DNA from: Hymenobacter sp. BT730 | GTDB lineage: Bacteria > Bacteroidota > Bacteroidia > Cytophagales > Hymenobacteraceae | DNA: 64,000 nucleotides | NCBI RefSeq assembly: GCF_030542105.1 | Contig: NZ_JAUOFB010000003.1 | Coordinates: forward strand, 248,001 to 312,000 | Reading direction: 5' to 3' | Shown: piece by piece, positions 1-7,061 of the stretch | Layout: each line of letters begins with the position of its first letter | Numbering within the stretch: the first letter of the stretch is position 1 | Position numbers and translations under genes: made by a program | Notes under the pieces: model-generated | What the model was told of the DNA's origin: nothing | Databases searched by the model: none | What the model saw: only the letters and a program-made list of their open reading frames with translations

Positions 1-267
1 CGCTTCAGCCGCCTTGGGCTGCGGCGGAAGTTCTAACCCGGAAGGACTATCCTTACTAGGCTGGGGATACTGCTCCGTTGGGGCCGGAACGGGCACCTGA
101 TGCTGGGGCTGCGGTTGTTGCGGCTGCGGCGCAGGCTTAGGAGCCGCCGGTGGGGCCGTATTTAGCTGGGGCTTTACGGTACGGGTGCTATCTGTTTGCG
201 CCTGAACCGTGGGAGCCGCCAGCAGCACAAAGCCGCCGCACAAAGCCGTAAGCAGAAGATGTTTCAT
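1..267 (-). CDS. Secreted proline/glutamine-rich protein, C-terminus outside window
   Basis: Unrecognised protein, of which only the first 89 residues are in the window; the frame stays open to the left edge. The ATG at 265-267 is followed by a typical Sec signal peptide (MKHLLLTALCGGFVLLAAP, cleavage probably after VQA-Q). The mature part is low in complexity and rich in Pro, Gln, Ala and Lys (runs such as APKPAPQPQQPQP), which suggests an extended periplasmic or surface linker before an unseen domain. It lies 15 bp downstream of the ABC-F gene on the same strand and could be co-transcribed with it. A periplasmic spanning or surface role is inference; no domain is visible in this part. Confidence 0.7.
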   Translation of the reverse strand, partial: MKHLLLTALCGGFVLLAAPTVQAQTDSTRTVKPQLNTAPPAAPKPAPQPQQPQPQHQVPVPAPTEQYPQPSKDSPSGLELPPQPKAAEA

Positions 268-282
268 AACCGGATAACGGGC

Positions 283-1905
283 TTAGGATACAAGTTGATA
301 CATGCGCTGGCGCTGCACCTTGATGTTTTCATCGGCCAGGTACTCTTCGTAATGCATGCGGCGGTCGATGATGCCATCCGGCGTCAGCTCAATAATACGA
401 TTGGCTACGGTTTCCACTACCTGTAAGTCGTGCGAGGCGAAAATCAGCGAGCCATTGAATTCCTGCAGGGAGTTGTTCAGAGCTGTGATGCTTTCCAGGT
501 CCAGGTGGTTGGTAGGGTCGTCCATCACCAGCACGTTGCCGCCTTCCATCATCATCTTGGAAAGCATGCAGCGCACTTTCTCACCCCCGCTCAGCACATT
601 AGATTTCTTCTGCGACTCTTCACCCGAGAACAGCATGCGGCCCAGGAAGCCCCGGATAAAGGACTCGTCCTTCTCCACGCTGTACTGGCGCAGCCAGTCT
701 ACCAGGTTCAGGTCGGTATCGAAGAACTTCTCGTTTTCCTTGGGGAAGTAGCTGGGCGTGATGGTGGTGCCCCACTTAAAGGTGCCGGTAGCGGGCTTGG
801 TCTGCTCAAACAGGATGTCGAACAGGAGGGAAGCGGCCCGGTCGTCGCGGCTGATGATGGCCACTTTATCCTTCTTATCGAGGGAGAAAGAAACGTTGCG
901 GAAAATCGTCTGCCCGTCTACCGAAGCACTCAGGTTTTCTACCGTGAGCAGCTGGTTGCCGGCTTCCCGCTCGGGCTTGAAGGCTATGTAAGGGTACTTG
1001 CGCGAGGAAGGCTTAATTTCTTCCAGGGTAAGCTTCTGCAGCAATTTCTGGCGCGAAGTAGCCTGCTTGGATTTGGAAGCGTTGGCCGAGAAGCGGCGCA
1101 CAAATTCTTCCAGTTCCTTGCGCTTGTCTTCGGTCTTCTTATTGATGTCCTGGCGCTGACGCAAAGCCAGCTGCGACGACTCGTACCAGAACGAGTAGTT
1201 GCCAGGGTACATGGTGATTTTAGAGAAGTCCAGGTCGGCCATGTAGTTACACACGGCATCCAGGAAGTGGCGGTCGTGGCTAACCACGATAACCGTGTTC
1301 TGGAACGAATCCAGGAAGTTTTCCAGCCAGAGCACCGTTTCCGCATCCAGGCCGTTGGTTGGTTCGTCCAGCAGGAGTACATCGGGGTTGCCGAACAGGG
1401 CCTGTGCCAGCAGCACCCGCACTTTATCGGAAGTTCCCAGGTCGCTCATCAGGGTGTGGTGCTTGTCTTCACCAATACCCAGACCGGAGAGCAGCTCGGC
1501 GGCTTCGTATTCGGCATTCCAGCCTTCCAGGTCGGCAAACTCGCCTTCCAGCACAGCCGCCCGCTCGCCGTCGGCGTCGGAGAAGTCGGCTTTGGCGTAG
1601 AGAGCATCTTTTTCCTCCATCACCTTCCACAGGCGCGTGTGGCCCATAATGACGGTCTGGAGAACGGGGAAGGCATCGTAGGCAAACTGATTCTGCTTCA
1701 GCACCGACAAGCGCGCCCCTTTGGGCATATCTACGGAGCCTGTGTTCGGCTCAATCTCACCCGAGAGTATCTTCAGAAAAGTAGACTTGCCGGCGCCGTT
1801 TGCCCCAATGAGGCCATACACGTTGCCGGGCATGAACTTGATGGTAACATCCTCAAACAATACGCGCTTTCCATAGCGCAAGCTCACATTGGTGGTACTG
1901 ATCAT
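283..1905 (-). CDS. ABC-F family ATPase, YbiT-like
   Basis: Soluble duplicated ABC ATPase of the ABC-F class (540 aa), whose members bind the ribosomal E site and modulate elongation. NBD1 has an intact Walker A (GANGAGKST, residues 34-42), Walker B with LLLDEPTNGLD (~177-187) and a switch SHDRHF, but its signature is degenerate (DLGTSDKV, ~155-162). The linker (~245-300) is the charged ABC-F helical arm, with the YbiT-like FVRRFSANASKSKQATSR. NBD2 keeps LSGGEKVR (~438-445) but lacks the Walker A lysine (ISRDDRAASLLF, ~351-362) and has Asp in place of the catalytic Glu (MDDPTNHLD). The start at 1905 matches the family N-terminus (MISTTNVSLRYG). The upstream in-frame ATG at 2004 would add 33 residues and would lie upstream of the predicted promoter at 1968-1975. 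Confidence 0.93.
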   Translation of the reverse strand: MISTTNVSLRYGKRVLFEDVTIKFMPGNVYGLIGANGAGKSTFLKILSGEIEPNTGSVDMPKGARLSVLKQNQFAYDAFPVLQTVIMGHTRLWKVMEEKDALYAKADFSDADGERAAVLEGEFADLEGWNAEYEAAELLSGLGIGEDKHHTLMSDLGTSDKVRVLLAQALFGNPDVLLLDEPTNGLDAETVLWLENFLDSFQNTVIVVSHDRHFLDAVCNYMADLDFSKITMYPGNYSFWYESSQLALRQRQDINKKTEDKRKELEEFVRRFSANASKSKQATSRQKLLQKLTLEEIKPSSRKYPYIAFKPEREAGNQLLTVENLSASVDGQTIFRNVSFSLDKKDKVAIISRDDRAASLLFDILFEQTKPATGTFKWGTTITPSYFPKENEKFFDTDLNLVDWLRQYSVEKDESFIRGFLGRMLFSGEESQKKSNVLSGGEKVRCMLSKMMMEGGNVLVMDDPTNHLDLESITALNNSLQEFNGSLIFASHDLQVVETVANRIIELTPDGIIDRRMHYEEYLADENIKVQRQRMYQLVS

Positions 1906-2249
1906 ATAAAGGAAAAGACTAAAAGCAGAAAAATGGTCCGCTGCGCCTGGTGGGGCTAAACGGCCCGCAAAGGTACGAAAAATTGGCCGCAGCCGAGCTA
2001 ACAAGCCCAGCTTCAGGTGCTAAGAAACACTGCTTTTGCATTTTTCGCTCCCTCTTATCAATAGTTTATTGCTGAGCCTTGCTTACTGAGAACCAGGGCT
2101 TAAAATTCTGACACAGCAACACAACAACCACACACAGAAAGTAGTATAGTAAAAAGCCTTTATAGCCAACGCTTCGTTGCCGGGAATAGGTGAGGTACCG
2201 GTGGCAGGCGGGTTTTCTTGACGTTTCCATCCGTTTTCACTTTCCTGTT
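1906..2249. other. Divergent intergenic region, 344 bp
   Basis: This non-coding stretch separates the leftward ABC-F gene from the rightward DUF4199-like gene. It holds a minus-strand TACCTTTG element at 1968-1975, a match to the Bacteroidota -7 consensus, placed to drive the ABC-F gene with a leader of about 50-60 nt. The remainder (about 2030-2160) is AT-rich, as expected for promoters. I see no convincing RNA gene or repeat in it. Confidence 0.6.
1968..1975 (-). promoter_or_regulatory. Putative -7 promoter element of the ABC-F gene
   Basis: TACCTTTG on the minus strand matches the TAnnTTTG -7 consensus of the Bacteroidota primary sigma factor. It lies 62 bp upstream of the chosen ABC-F start codon. 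No clear TTTG -33 box is visible at the expected 19-21 bp distance. Confidence 0.55.
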
Positions 2250-2720
2250 ATGAGCGACGTTCGTATTACACCGGAAAACAATGGTGTTCGGTATGGGCTG
2301 TACACGGCCGCTGCCATGTTGATTTACTTCCTCATAGCCACGCTGTTGGGATATGCGTCTCATATTGAGCTTAGCTACCTGAATGCGCTGATTCTGGCTG
2401 TTGGTATTTGCGCGGCCATTGCCCGGTTTAAGCGGGCCCGCGACGGACGGATTGCCTATCTGCAAGGCTTTGGAACAGGTATTCTTACGGCCATTGTAGC
2501 CTCAATAGCCTTTGGCTTCTGCTTTATTATTTACGTCATCATCAATCCAGGCCTAATGGAAGAACTGCGGGCCAGCGACTTATTTGGGTTTGATTTGTCG
2601 GTCACCATTGCCTTCCTGGCCATCATCCTGCAAGGCGCCATGTCCGGGGTCATTATTTCCTTGATTGCCATGCAGTATTTTAAGAGCCCTGACCACATGC
2701 CAATGGAAGGAGTAGAGTAA
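2250..2720 (+). CDS. DUF4199-like four-helix membrane protein
   Basis: A 156-residue integral membrane protein with four hydrophobic segments (about residues 20-40, 42-58, 73-98 and 112-138). Its pattern resembles the DUF4199 family, which is common in Bacteroidota and has no known function. The start MSDVRITPEN at 2250 is chosen because the preceding 20 in-frame residues have no family-like character and the hydrophilic N-terminus fits. The C-terminus is short and acidic (HMPMEGVE). A strong terminator follows 20 bp downstream, so the gene is probably monocistronic. The family assignment is by overall pattern and is moderately secure. Confidence 0.75.
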   Translation: MSDVRITPENNGVRYGLYTAAAMLIYFLIATLLGYASHIELSYLNALILAVGICAAIARFKRARDGRIAYLQGFGTGILTAIVASIAFGFCFIIYVIINPGLMEELRASDLFGFDLSVTIAFLAIILQGAMSGVIISLIAMQYFKSPDHMPMEGVE

Positions 2721-2740
2721 GCTTTTTCAGCTTTTGTTGA

Positions 2741-2774
2741 AAAACCGCTTCCGGCTTCGGAAGCGGTTTTTTTA
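2741..2774 (+). terminator. Rho-independent terminator
   Basis: A perfect 13-bp stem (AAAACCGCTTCCG with its complement) closes a GCTT loop and is followed by a T tract, 20 bp after the DUF4199-like stop codon. Confidence 0.9.
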
Positions 2775-2949
2775 TGGATTTGGGTAGAAGTCACTGTTGA
2801 GAATATAATATGAATAAATTTTGTTTTAATTATCCTTTGTTTATATATTTAGCTATCTGTTCAGCCACATCTTTTGGAAGTTTCTCTATCAGCTAACTCC
2901 TTTAGCTGCTAACTGCCCTTTCTAATTCCCCGCATTTTTTACCACCGTT

Positions 2950-3354
2950 ATGAAAACCCTATTGTGTTTGCTGGCGCTGCTATGGGGCGCTACCGGGCAT
3001 GTTGCGGCCCAATCCAGCGACCGGCTCGCTGAGCTGCCGACACCAGCCAACAACCGCATGCTGCACTTGCGGGCAATTATCTTAACCCGGGATATGAGCC
3101 GTACGCTACAGCTAAATGACACCCAGTATGAGCGGTTGCGGGTAATCAATCAAACGCGCCTGGCCCGGCAGGATGAGATTTTGTGGCTTTACCAAGATGA
3201 CCCCGAGCAGCGGCGCGCCCGACTCTCGGAACTAGACCTATATTATGAGCAGCAATGCCGCCGCATCCTTACCCCCGCTCAGCTAGATCAGTTTATACAG
3301 GTACAACAACCCACCCAACAGGAAACCGACCCGCATGAAAATGGCCTCGGTTAA
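2950..3354 (+). CDS. Small secreted protein of unknown function
   Basis: A 134-residue protein with a clear Sec signal peptide (MKTLLCLLALLWGATGHVAA, cleavage near AAQ-SS). The mature part is helical and charged, with an Arg/Gln/Glu-rich middle (QTRLARQDEILWLYQ; QRRARLSELDLYYEQ) and a segment RRILTPAQLDQF. That layout recalls the LTxxQ-containing Spy/CpxP-like periplasmic proteins, where helices are followed by L-T-P-x-Q; here LTPAQLDQF and LQLNDTQYERL fit such repeats. A periplasmic or envelope role is therefore inferred, but the family is not certain. It stands alone between AT-rich upstream DNA and a terminator. Confidence 0.75.
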   Translation: MKTLLCLLALLWGATGHVAAQSSDRLAELPTPANNRMLHLRAIILTRDMSRTLQLNDTQYERLRVINQTRLARQDEILWLYQDDPEQRRARLSELDLYYEQQCRRILTPAQLDQFIQVQQPTQQETDPHENGLG

Positions 3355-3360
3355 AAATTT

Positions 3361-3394
3361 AAAAGGCTGCTCTAAATCAGAGCAGCCTTTTTTG
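3361..3394. terminator. Bidirectional terminator between convergent genes
   Basis: A 13-bp perfect stem (AAAAGGCTGCTCT and its complement) with a 5-nt AAATC loop. A T run lies at the 3' side and an A run at the 5' side, so it can stop both the rightward secreted-protein gene and the leftward lipoprotein gene. Confidence 0.88.
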
Positions 3395-3415
3395 GCTAAG
3401 CAGGGATGAAAAGGA

Positions 3416-3811
3416 CTACTTATTCGGGACTGAAGGAATGATTACTTCGGACACCCGACCCAGCGGATCGAAACGCAGGGTAAGCTGTGCGCTATTGGTG
3501 GCCGGGTGATTGGGGGCACACTGCGCCCCGGGCTGCACATAATAAAAATACACCTTCTCCGTTTGGGTTGAAAGCTCTAACCGGTCGGGCCGGCCCAGCA
3601 GCTGTTCCACGGCAGCGGTACGTGCCCCATAAAGCTTTTCACGACCCTTTTCCAGTGCCGCTAATTGGGCGCTTCGCTGGTTCTGACAGGCAAAAGCATC
3701 GTTGCGCCAGACAGCATCATTAAAACCGGCAATAGCCGAGATTTCATGTCCGCAGCTGGTAAGCAGGAGGCTGCCCAGCATTACAAAAGCTGAAACATAT
3801 CGAAAGGCCAT
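3416..3811 (-). CDS. Lipoprotein with SmpA/BamE-like C-terminal half
   Basis: The start is set at 3811, giving MAFRYVSAFVMLGSLLLTSCG: a signal peptide ending in the lipobox LLTSC, so lipid attachment at Cys20. The upstream in-frame ATG at 3850 would add 13 residues before a less regular signal. The mature 111 residues contain LLGRPDRLELSTQTEKVYFYY followed by LTLRFDPLGRVSEVII. This small alpha/beta arrangement, with a G-x-P-D turn and terminal strands ending in an aliphatic strand, is typical of SmpA/OmlA (BamE-like) domains. Lipid anchoring is seen; the BamE-like fold is inferred from pattern, and the role is unknown. Confidence 0.7.
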   Translation of the reverse strand: MAFRYVSAFVMLGSLLLTSCGHEISAIAGFNDAVWRNDAFACQNQRSAQLAALEKGREKLYGARTAAVEQLLGRPDRLELSTQTEKVYFYYVQPGAQCAPNHPATNSAQLTLRFDPLGRVSEVIIPSVPNK

Positions 3812-3921
3812 AGGGAACCAAGAACAGTTTCCCCGACGTTGGGGAGCCATGTGGCGCTAAAATACTATTTTTGTATTCCCTGCGTTGTGTTATAACCCTG
3901 ACTTCCGAAGTTCTGCCGTTT

Positions 3922-4734
3922 ATGCGCTCCATGCCCACCGTTTTTGCCAGCCTGTTTTTTTCACTGCTTACACTTTCTGCTCCTACTGCGGTTACCGCAA
4001 CCGAAAAGGCTGCTGAAAGGCCCTCCCTTGGCGAAAAAGGCACCCTTAGCGACGCCCGGCGCATGCTTTATCTGGCCGCTTTCGAGCAGGATATGGTACG
4101 TAGCTATGCAGCCGCAGGCTTAACTGTAACAGGCTTACAGCCCGCTGTATACCGCAAAGCTTTGTTGGGATATTACAATTTAAATCAGCGGAATCCTTCT
4201 GCTGCGCTGCGCCCAATTCTTACAATTATTGATTTCAGCCGCCCCAGCACCGAAAAGCGCTTGTGGGTGATTGATCTGAGCCGCAACCGCCTGCTACATC
4301 ACACATTGGTGGCGCACGGCAAGAATACCGGCGAAAACATGGCTCGTAGCTTTTCCAATCGGCCGGGCTCCGAGATGAGCAGCGTAGGCTTTTTCATCAC
4401 CGGACAAACCTATACCGGCAAGCATGGACTTTCCTTGAAACTGCGCGGAATGGATGCTGCTTACAACTCCAATGTAATGGAGCGGGCCGTGGTAGTGCAC
4501 GGCGCTGATTATGTAAGTGAGCAGTTTGTGCGGCAACATGGCCGCCTGGGCCGCAGCCAGGGCTGCCCGGCTTTACCAGCCGGCCAGTCATCAGCCATAA
4601 TTCAGAATATTAAACGGGGAACTGTGGTATACGCCCACGCACCGGAGCAGGTATCCTATAGCTCCAACTGGCTCACCATTGACTCTGCCCTTTCCTTTTA
4701 TGCCCAACAAAAAGGGCTGGCATCCGGCAATTAA
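3922..4734 (+). CDS. Murein L,D-transpeptidase, YkuD_2 type
   Basis: Secreted cysteine L,D-transpeptidase (270 aa from the ATG at 3922) expected to remodel peptidoglycan in the periplasm. A signal peptide (residues 1-26, ending VTATEKA) precedes a helical region. The catalytic domain starts near residue 95 (PILTIIDFSRPSTEKRLWVI). Catalytic residues are visible as VVHGADYV (His193) and GRSQGCPALP (Cys215), the H-G...S-x-G-C-P pattern of the YkuD_2 subfamily. The in-frame ATG at 3871 would place 17 residues before the signal peptide and is rejected. The gene is transcribed divergently from the lipoprotein at 3811 and ends in an unusually long terminator palindrome. Confidence 0.9.
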   Translation: MRSMPTVFASLFFSLLTLSAPTAVTATEKAAERPSLGEKGTLSDARRMLYLAAFEQDMVRSYAAAGLTVTGLQPAVYRKALLGYYNLNQRNPSAALRPILTIIDFSRPSTEKRLWVIDLSRNRLLHHTLVAHGKNTGENMARSFSNRPGSEMSSVGFFITGQTYTGKHGLSLKLRGMDAAYNSNVMERAVVVHGADYVSEQFVRQHGRLGRSQGCPALPAGQSSAIIQNIKRGTVVYAHAPEQVSYSSNWLTIDSALSFYAQQKGLASGN

Positions 4735-4746
4735 CGCTTAAGCCCT

Positions 4747-4806
4747 GTACCCCATACTAAAAAAGCTCCTGGCACATATGCCAGGAGCTTTTTTAGTATG
4801 GGGTAC
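4747..4806. terminator. Very long bidirectional terminator palindrome
   Basis: A perfect 28-bp inverted repeat (arms 4747-4774 and 4779-4806) with a 4-nt CATA loop. The arms contain A6 and T6 tracts. It sits between the rightward L,D-transpeptidase and the leftward small membrane protein gene and can terminate both; the stem is far longer than needed for this. Confidence 0.9.
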
Positions 4807-4817
4807 TTGTAAGTATG

Positions 4818-5012
4818 CTAGGCTCGGTCTCCGGTAGCTTTTACCAGGTTGATGCCAGCAAAGAAGAAGATCAGGCCAATTACAAAAGGAACGATGGAAT
4901 TAAGCTTACCGAGGGATACTCCGGCAATCTGCAGGAAACCCAGTGCGCCGTAAATAATGCCCACAATTCCCAGAATTGTGAGAATAGCGCCAAATGTGCG
5001 TTTCTGGTTCAT
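4818..5012 (-). CDS. Small two-helix membrane protein (DUF3185-like)
   Basis: A 64-residue protein with two hydrophobic helices (about residues 6-29 and 38-57) joined by a short loop, starting MNQKRTFGAILTILGIVGII. The start at 5012 is chosen because it gives a compact membrane protein; the longer frame to 5150 adds 46 residues without coding character. The glycine-rich first helix and the short basic N-terminus resemble DUF3185-type small membrane proteins of Bacteroidota and Proteobacteria. No function is known. The gene is convergent with the L,D-transpeptidase and shares the long terminator. Confidence 0.75.
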   Translation of the reverse strand: MNQKRTFGAILTILGIVGIIYGALGFLQIAGVSLGKLNSIVPFVIGLIFFFAGINLVKATGDRA

Positions 5013-5239
5013 ATGCTGTTGCGTGGTTATTTGAGAGAAGGAGTGAGAGAAAGTGCTCAGAGCAATAGGAGCACCAGGGTTTGCTTGATACGAAAGCAAT
5101 AAAATTTTGGCTATATGAAAACCCTGAAAATGCACTGGAAGCCCGGGCAACCCTGTTGCAGGCTTCGCGTTACACAGGGCATAGCCGCATTCTATTCTTA
5201 TGCGGCATCAACCTTTTACGACACTCACCACCATCCATT

Positions 5240-6052
5240 ATGAGAGGAAGCTTTCGATATCTGATAGCCCTGGTAATTGCGGGGTTCTCATTTATTACCT
5301 ACTACTGCAACCGACAAACCAACCCCGTAACGGGCGAGGAGCAGCATGTGAACCTGAGTACCGAAGATGAAATTGCGCTGGGTCTAAAGGCCGCGCCGGA
5401 AATGGCCCAGCAATATGGTGGGCTGCACCCTGATAAGCAGGCCCAGGAGGCGGTCAGCCGCATTGGGCAGGCAGTAGTGCAAGGGTCGCCGGCCTCCCGC
5501 TCGCCTTACAAGTTCAACTTTTACTTACTGGCCGATGAGCAAACCATTAATGCTTTTGCGCTGCCAGGCGGGCAGATTTTCCTGACGGCCGGACTGCTCA
5601 AAAATCTGAAGACCGAAGGACAGGTAGCTGGTGTGCTAGCGCACGAAGTGGGCCACGTTATTCAGCGCCATTCGGCTGAGCAGCTGGCTAAAACCCAACT
5701 AACCCAGGGACTGGCCGGTGCTGCCGGTATTGCAGCCTATGACCCCGACCGCCCCGGCGGCTCTATTGCCAATGCCGCCATTGCCGCGGCTATTGCCAAA
5801 GTAGTTTCCCTTCGCTTTAGCCGGGAAGACGAGCTGGAGGCCGACCGGGTAGGCGTAGACTACGTCAGCGACGCCGGCTATGACCCCCGCGCCATGCTGC
5901 AGGTAATGCAAGTGCTGGAACAAGCCGGTGGCGGCGGCAGCGGCCCTGAGTTCATGCAAACGCACCCTAACCCCGGCAACCGCGAACAGGAAATTCAACA
6001 GGAAATTCAGGAGCACTTTCCCAGTGGTATACCTGCTGGCCTGAAGCCCTAA
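5240..6052 (+). CDS. M48 family zinc metalloprotease (secreted/membrane-anchored)
   Basis: A 270-residue member of the M48 (Ste24/HtpX/BepA-like) peptidases. The HExxH zinc motif is HEVGH at residues 135-139, followed by the third-ligand helix FSREDELEADRVGVDYV. ALPGGQIFLTAGL before the active site and TQTHPNPGNREQEI-type C-terminal sequence (here MQTHPNPGNREQEI) are standard for periplasmic BepA/LoiP-like members. The N-terminus has a hydrophobic segment (residues 6-20) that acts as signal or anchor; the Cys at 23 lacks a good lipobox. A role in envelope protein quality control is inferred. A second M48 gene lies at 11741-12553. Confidence 0.92.
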   Translation: MRGSFRYLIALVIAGFSFITYYCNRQTNPVTGEEQHVNLSTEDEIALGLKAAPEMAQQYGGLHPDKQAQEAVSRIGQAVVQGSPASRSPYKFNFYLLADEQTINAFALPGGQIFLTAGLLKNLKTEGQVAGVLAHEVGHVIQRHSAEQLAKTQLTQGLAGAAGIAAYDPDRPGGSIANAAIAAAIAKVVSLRFSREDELEADRVGVDYVSDAGYDPRAMLQVMQVLEQAGGGGSGPEFMQTHPNPGNREQEIQQEIQEHFPSGIPAGLKP

Positions 6053-6059
6053 AAACACC

Positions 6060-6108
6060 CCTCAAACCACAGCGGCCGACCTTCTGGGTTGGCCGTTTTG
6101 GTTTGAGG
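6060..6108 (+). terminator. Hairpin, probable terminator
   Basis: An imperfect long hairpin: outer arms CCTCAAACC and GGTTTGAGG, inner arms CGGCCGACC and GGTTGGCCG (one G-U pair) with a TTCT loop. It starts 8 bp after the M48 stop codon. There is no T tract after the outer stem, but a TTTT tract follows the inner one. Confidence 0.6.
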
Positions 6109-6158
6109 GTATAAGCTGCTTTAGTACTTTTCTTCCTATACTTTTTAGTTAATTTCCC

Positions 6159-7061
6159 GTGCTATTCAAGTCCGTACTGTTTGTGCTCAACCCCATTTCC
6201 GGGGATATTGAAAAGGAGGGACTCGAGCAGAGAATTACGACCTACTGTACGGAACATGGCCGTGCCGCCAGTTTCTTCCATACCACTGGCCAGAACGACC
6301 TGCTCTTGCTACGCCAATATCTGCAGCAGCACCAGCCGGAAGCGGTATTTGCAGCCGGGGGCGATGGTACCGTAAGCCTGGTAGCTGAAGCCCTGACTGG
6401 TACTGAAACCCCGCTGGGAATTCTGCCCCTGGGTTCGGGAAACGGCCTTTCTAAGGACTTGCAGATTCCGCAAGACCCAAATGAGGCTTTACGTCTGATT
6501 TGGGAGCATGAAGTGCGCGTAATAGATACGCTGAGCGTGGGAGGGCATTTCTCGGCTCATCTGGCGGACCTGGGATTTAATGCGCTGGTAGTGGAGCGTT
6601 TTGCCAGCGGCGAAACCCGTGGTCCCGGTGCCTACGTGCGCATTGCTATGCAGGAATATCTTAGCTATGAGCCTGCAGAATTTCGAATAGAAACCGACCT
6701 GGAATCATTTGAAGGGCCGGCTTTTATGCTGACTGTGGCCAATGCCAATACCTTCGGCAGTAATGTGGTTATTAACCCCGACAGCCGCATGGATGATGGG
6801 CAGTTTGAAATATGTGTGATTGAACCCTTCCCAGCGGCCGCAGCCCCGGGCATTCTCTACCGCCTCTATACCGATGGGTTTGATGACTCCGTATACACCA
6901 AGCGCCTGCCTTGCCGCTGGGCGAAGGTGTGGATGCCCGGGCAAACGGAGGTGCTGGTACAGATTGATGGCGAGCCGCTTAACCTGCCTACCCCCGTGGA
7001 AATAAATATTATTCCGCGGAGCCTACACGTACTGACACCGGTGTTGGGGGCGTCATCTTAG
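6159..7061 (+). CDS. Diacylglycerol/lipid kinase, YegS/DagK type
   Basis: A 300-residue soluble lipid kinase of the DAGK catalytic family, which phosphorylates diacylglycerol or a related lipid with ATP. The visible motifs are NPISG (residues 11-15), the nucleotide-binding GGDGT (67-71) and the glycine-rich LGSGNGLSKD (91-100). The second, beta-rich domain carries NPDSRMDDGQFEICV and ends with DGEPL, as is usual for YegS/DgkB-like enzymes. The start is GTG at 6159, because no ATG precedes the conserved first strand (LFKSVLFVLNP). Its last 53 bp overlap the 3' end of the convergent metallophosphoesterase gene. The substrate cannot be told from sequence. Confidence 0.9.
   Translation: MLFKSVLFVLNPISGDIEKEGLEQRITTYCTEHGRAASFFHTTGQNDLLLLRQYLQQHQPEAVFAAGGDGTVSLVAEALTGTETPLGILPLGSGNGLSKDLQIPQDPNEALRLIWEHEVRVIDTLSVGGHFSAHLADLGFNALVVERFASGETRGPGAYVRIAMQEYLSYEPAEFRIETDLESFEGPAFMLTVANANTFGSNVVINPDSRMDDGQFEICVIEPFPAAAAPGILYRLYTDGFDDSVYTKRLPCRWAKVWMPGQTEVLVQIDGEPLNLPTPVEINIIPRSLHVLTPVLGASS

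Noticed and set aside
430..1959. Long open frame (509 codons) on the plus strand opposite the ABC-F gene
   Set aside because: It mirrors the ABC-F coding region codon for codon; the translation has no domain and is His/Val/Gln-rich, as expected for the complement of a GC-rich gene.
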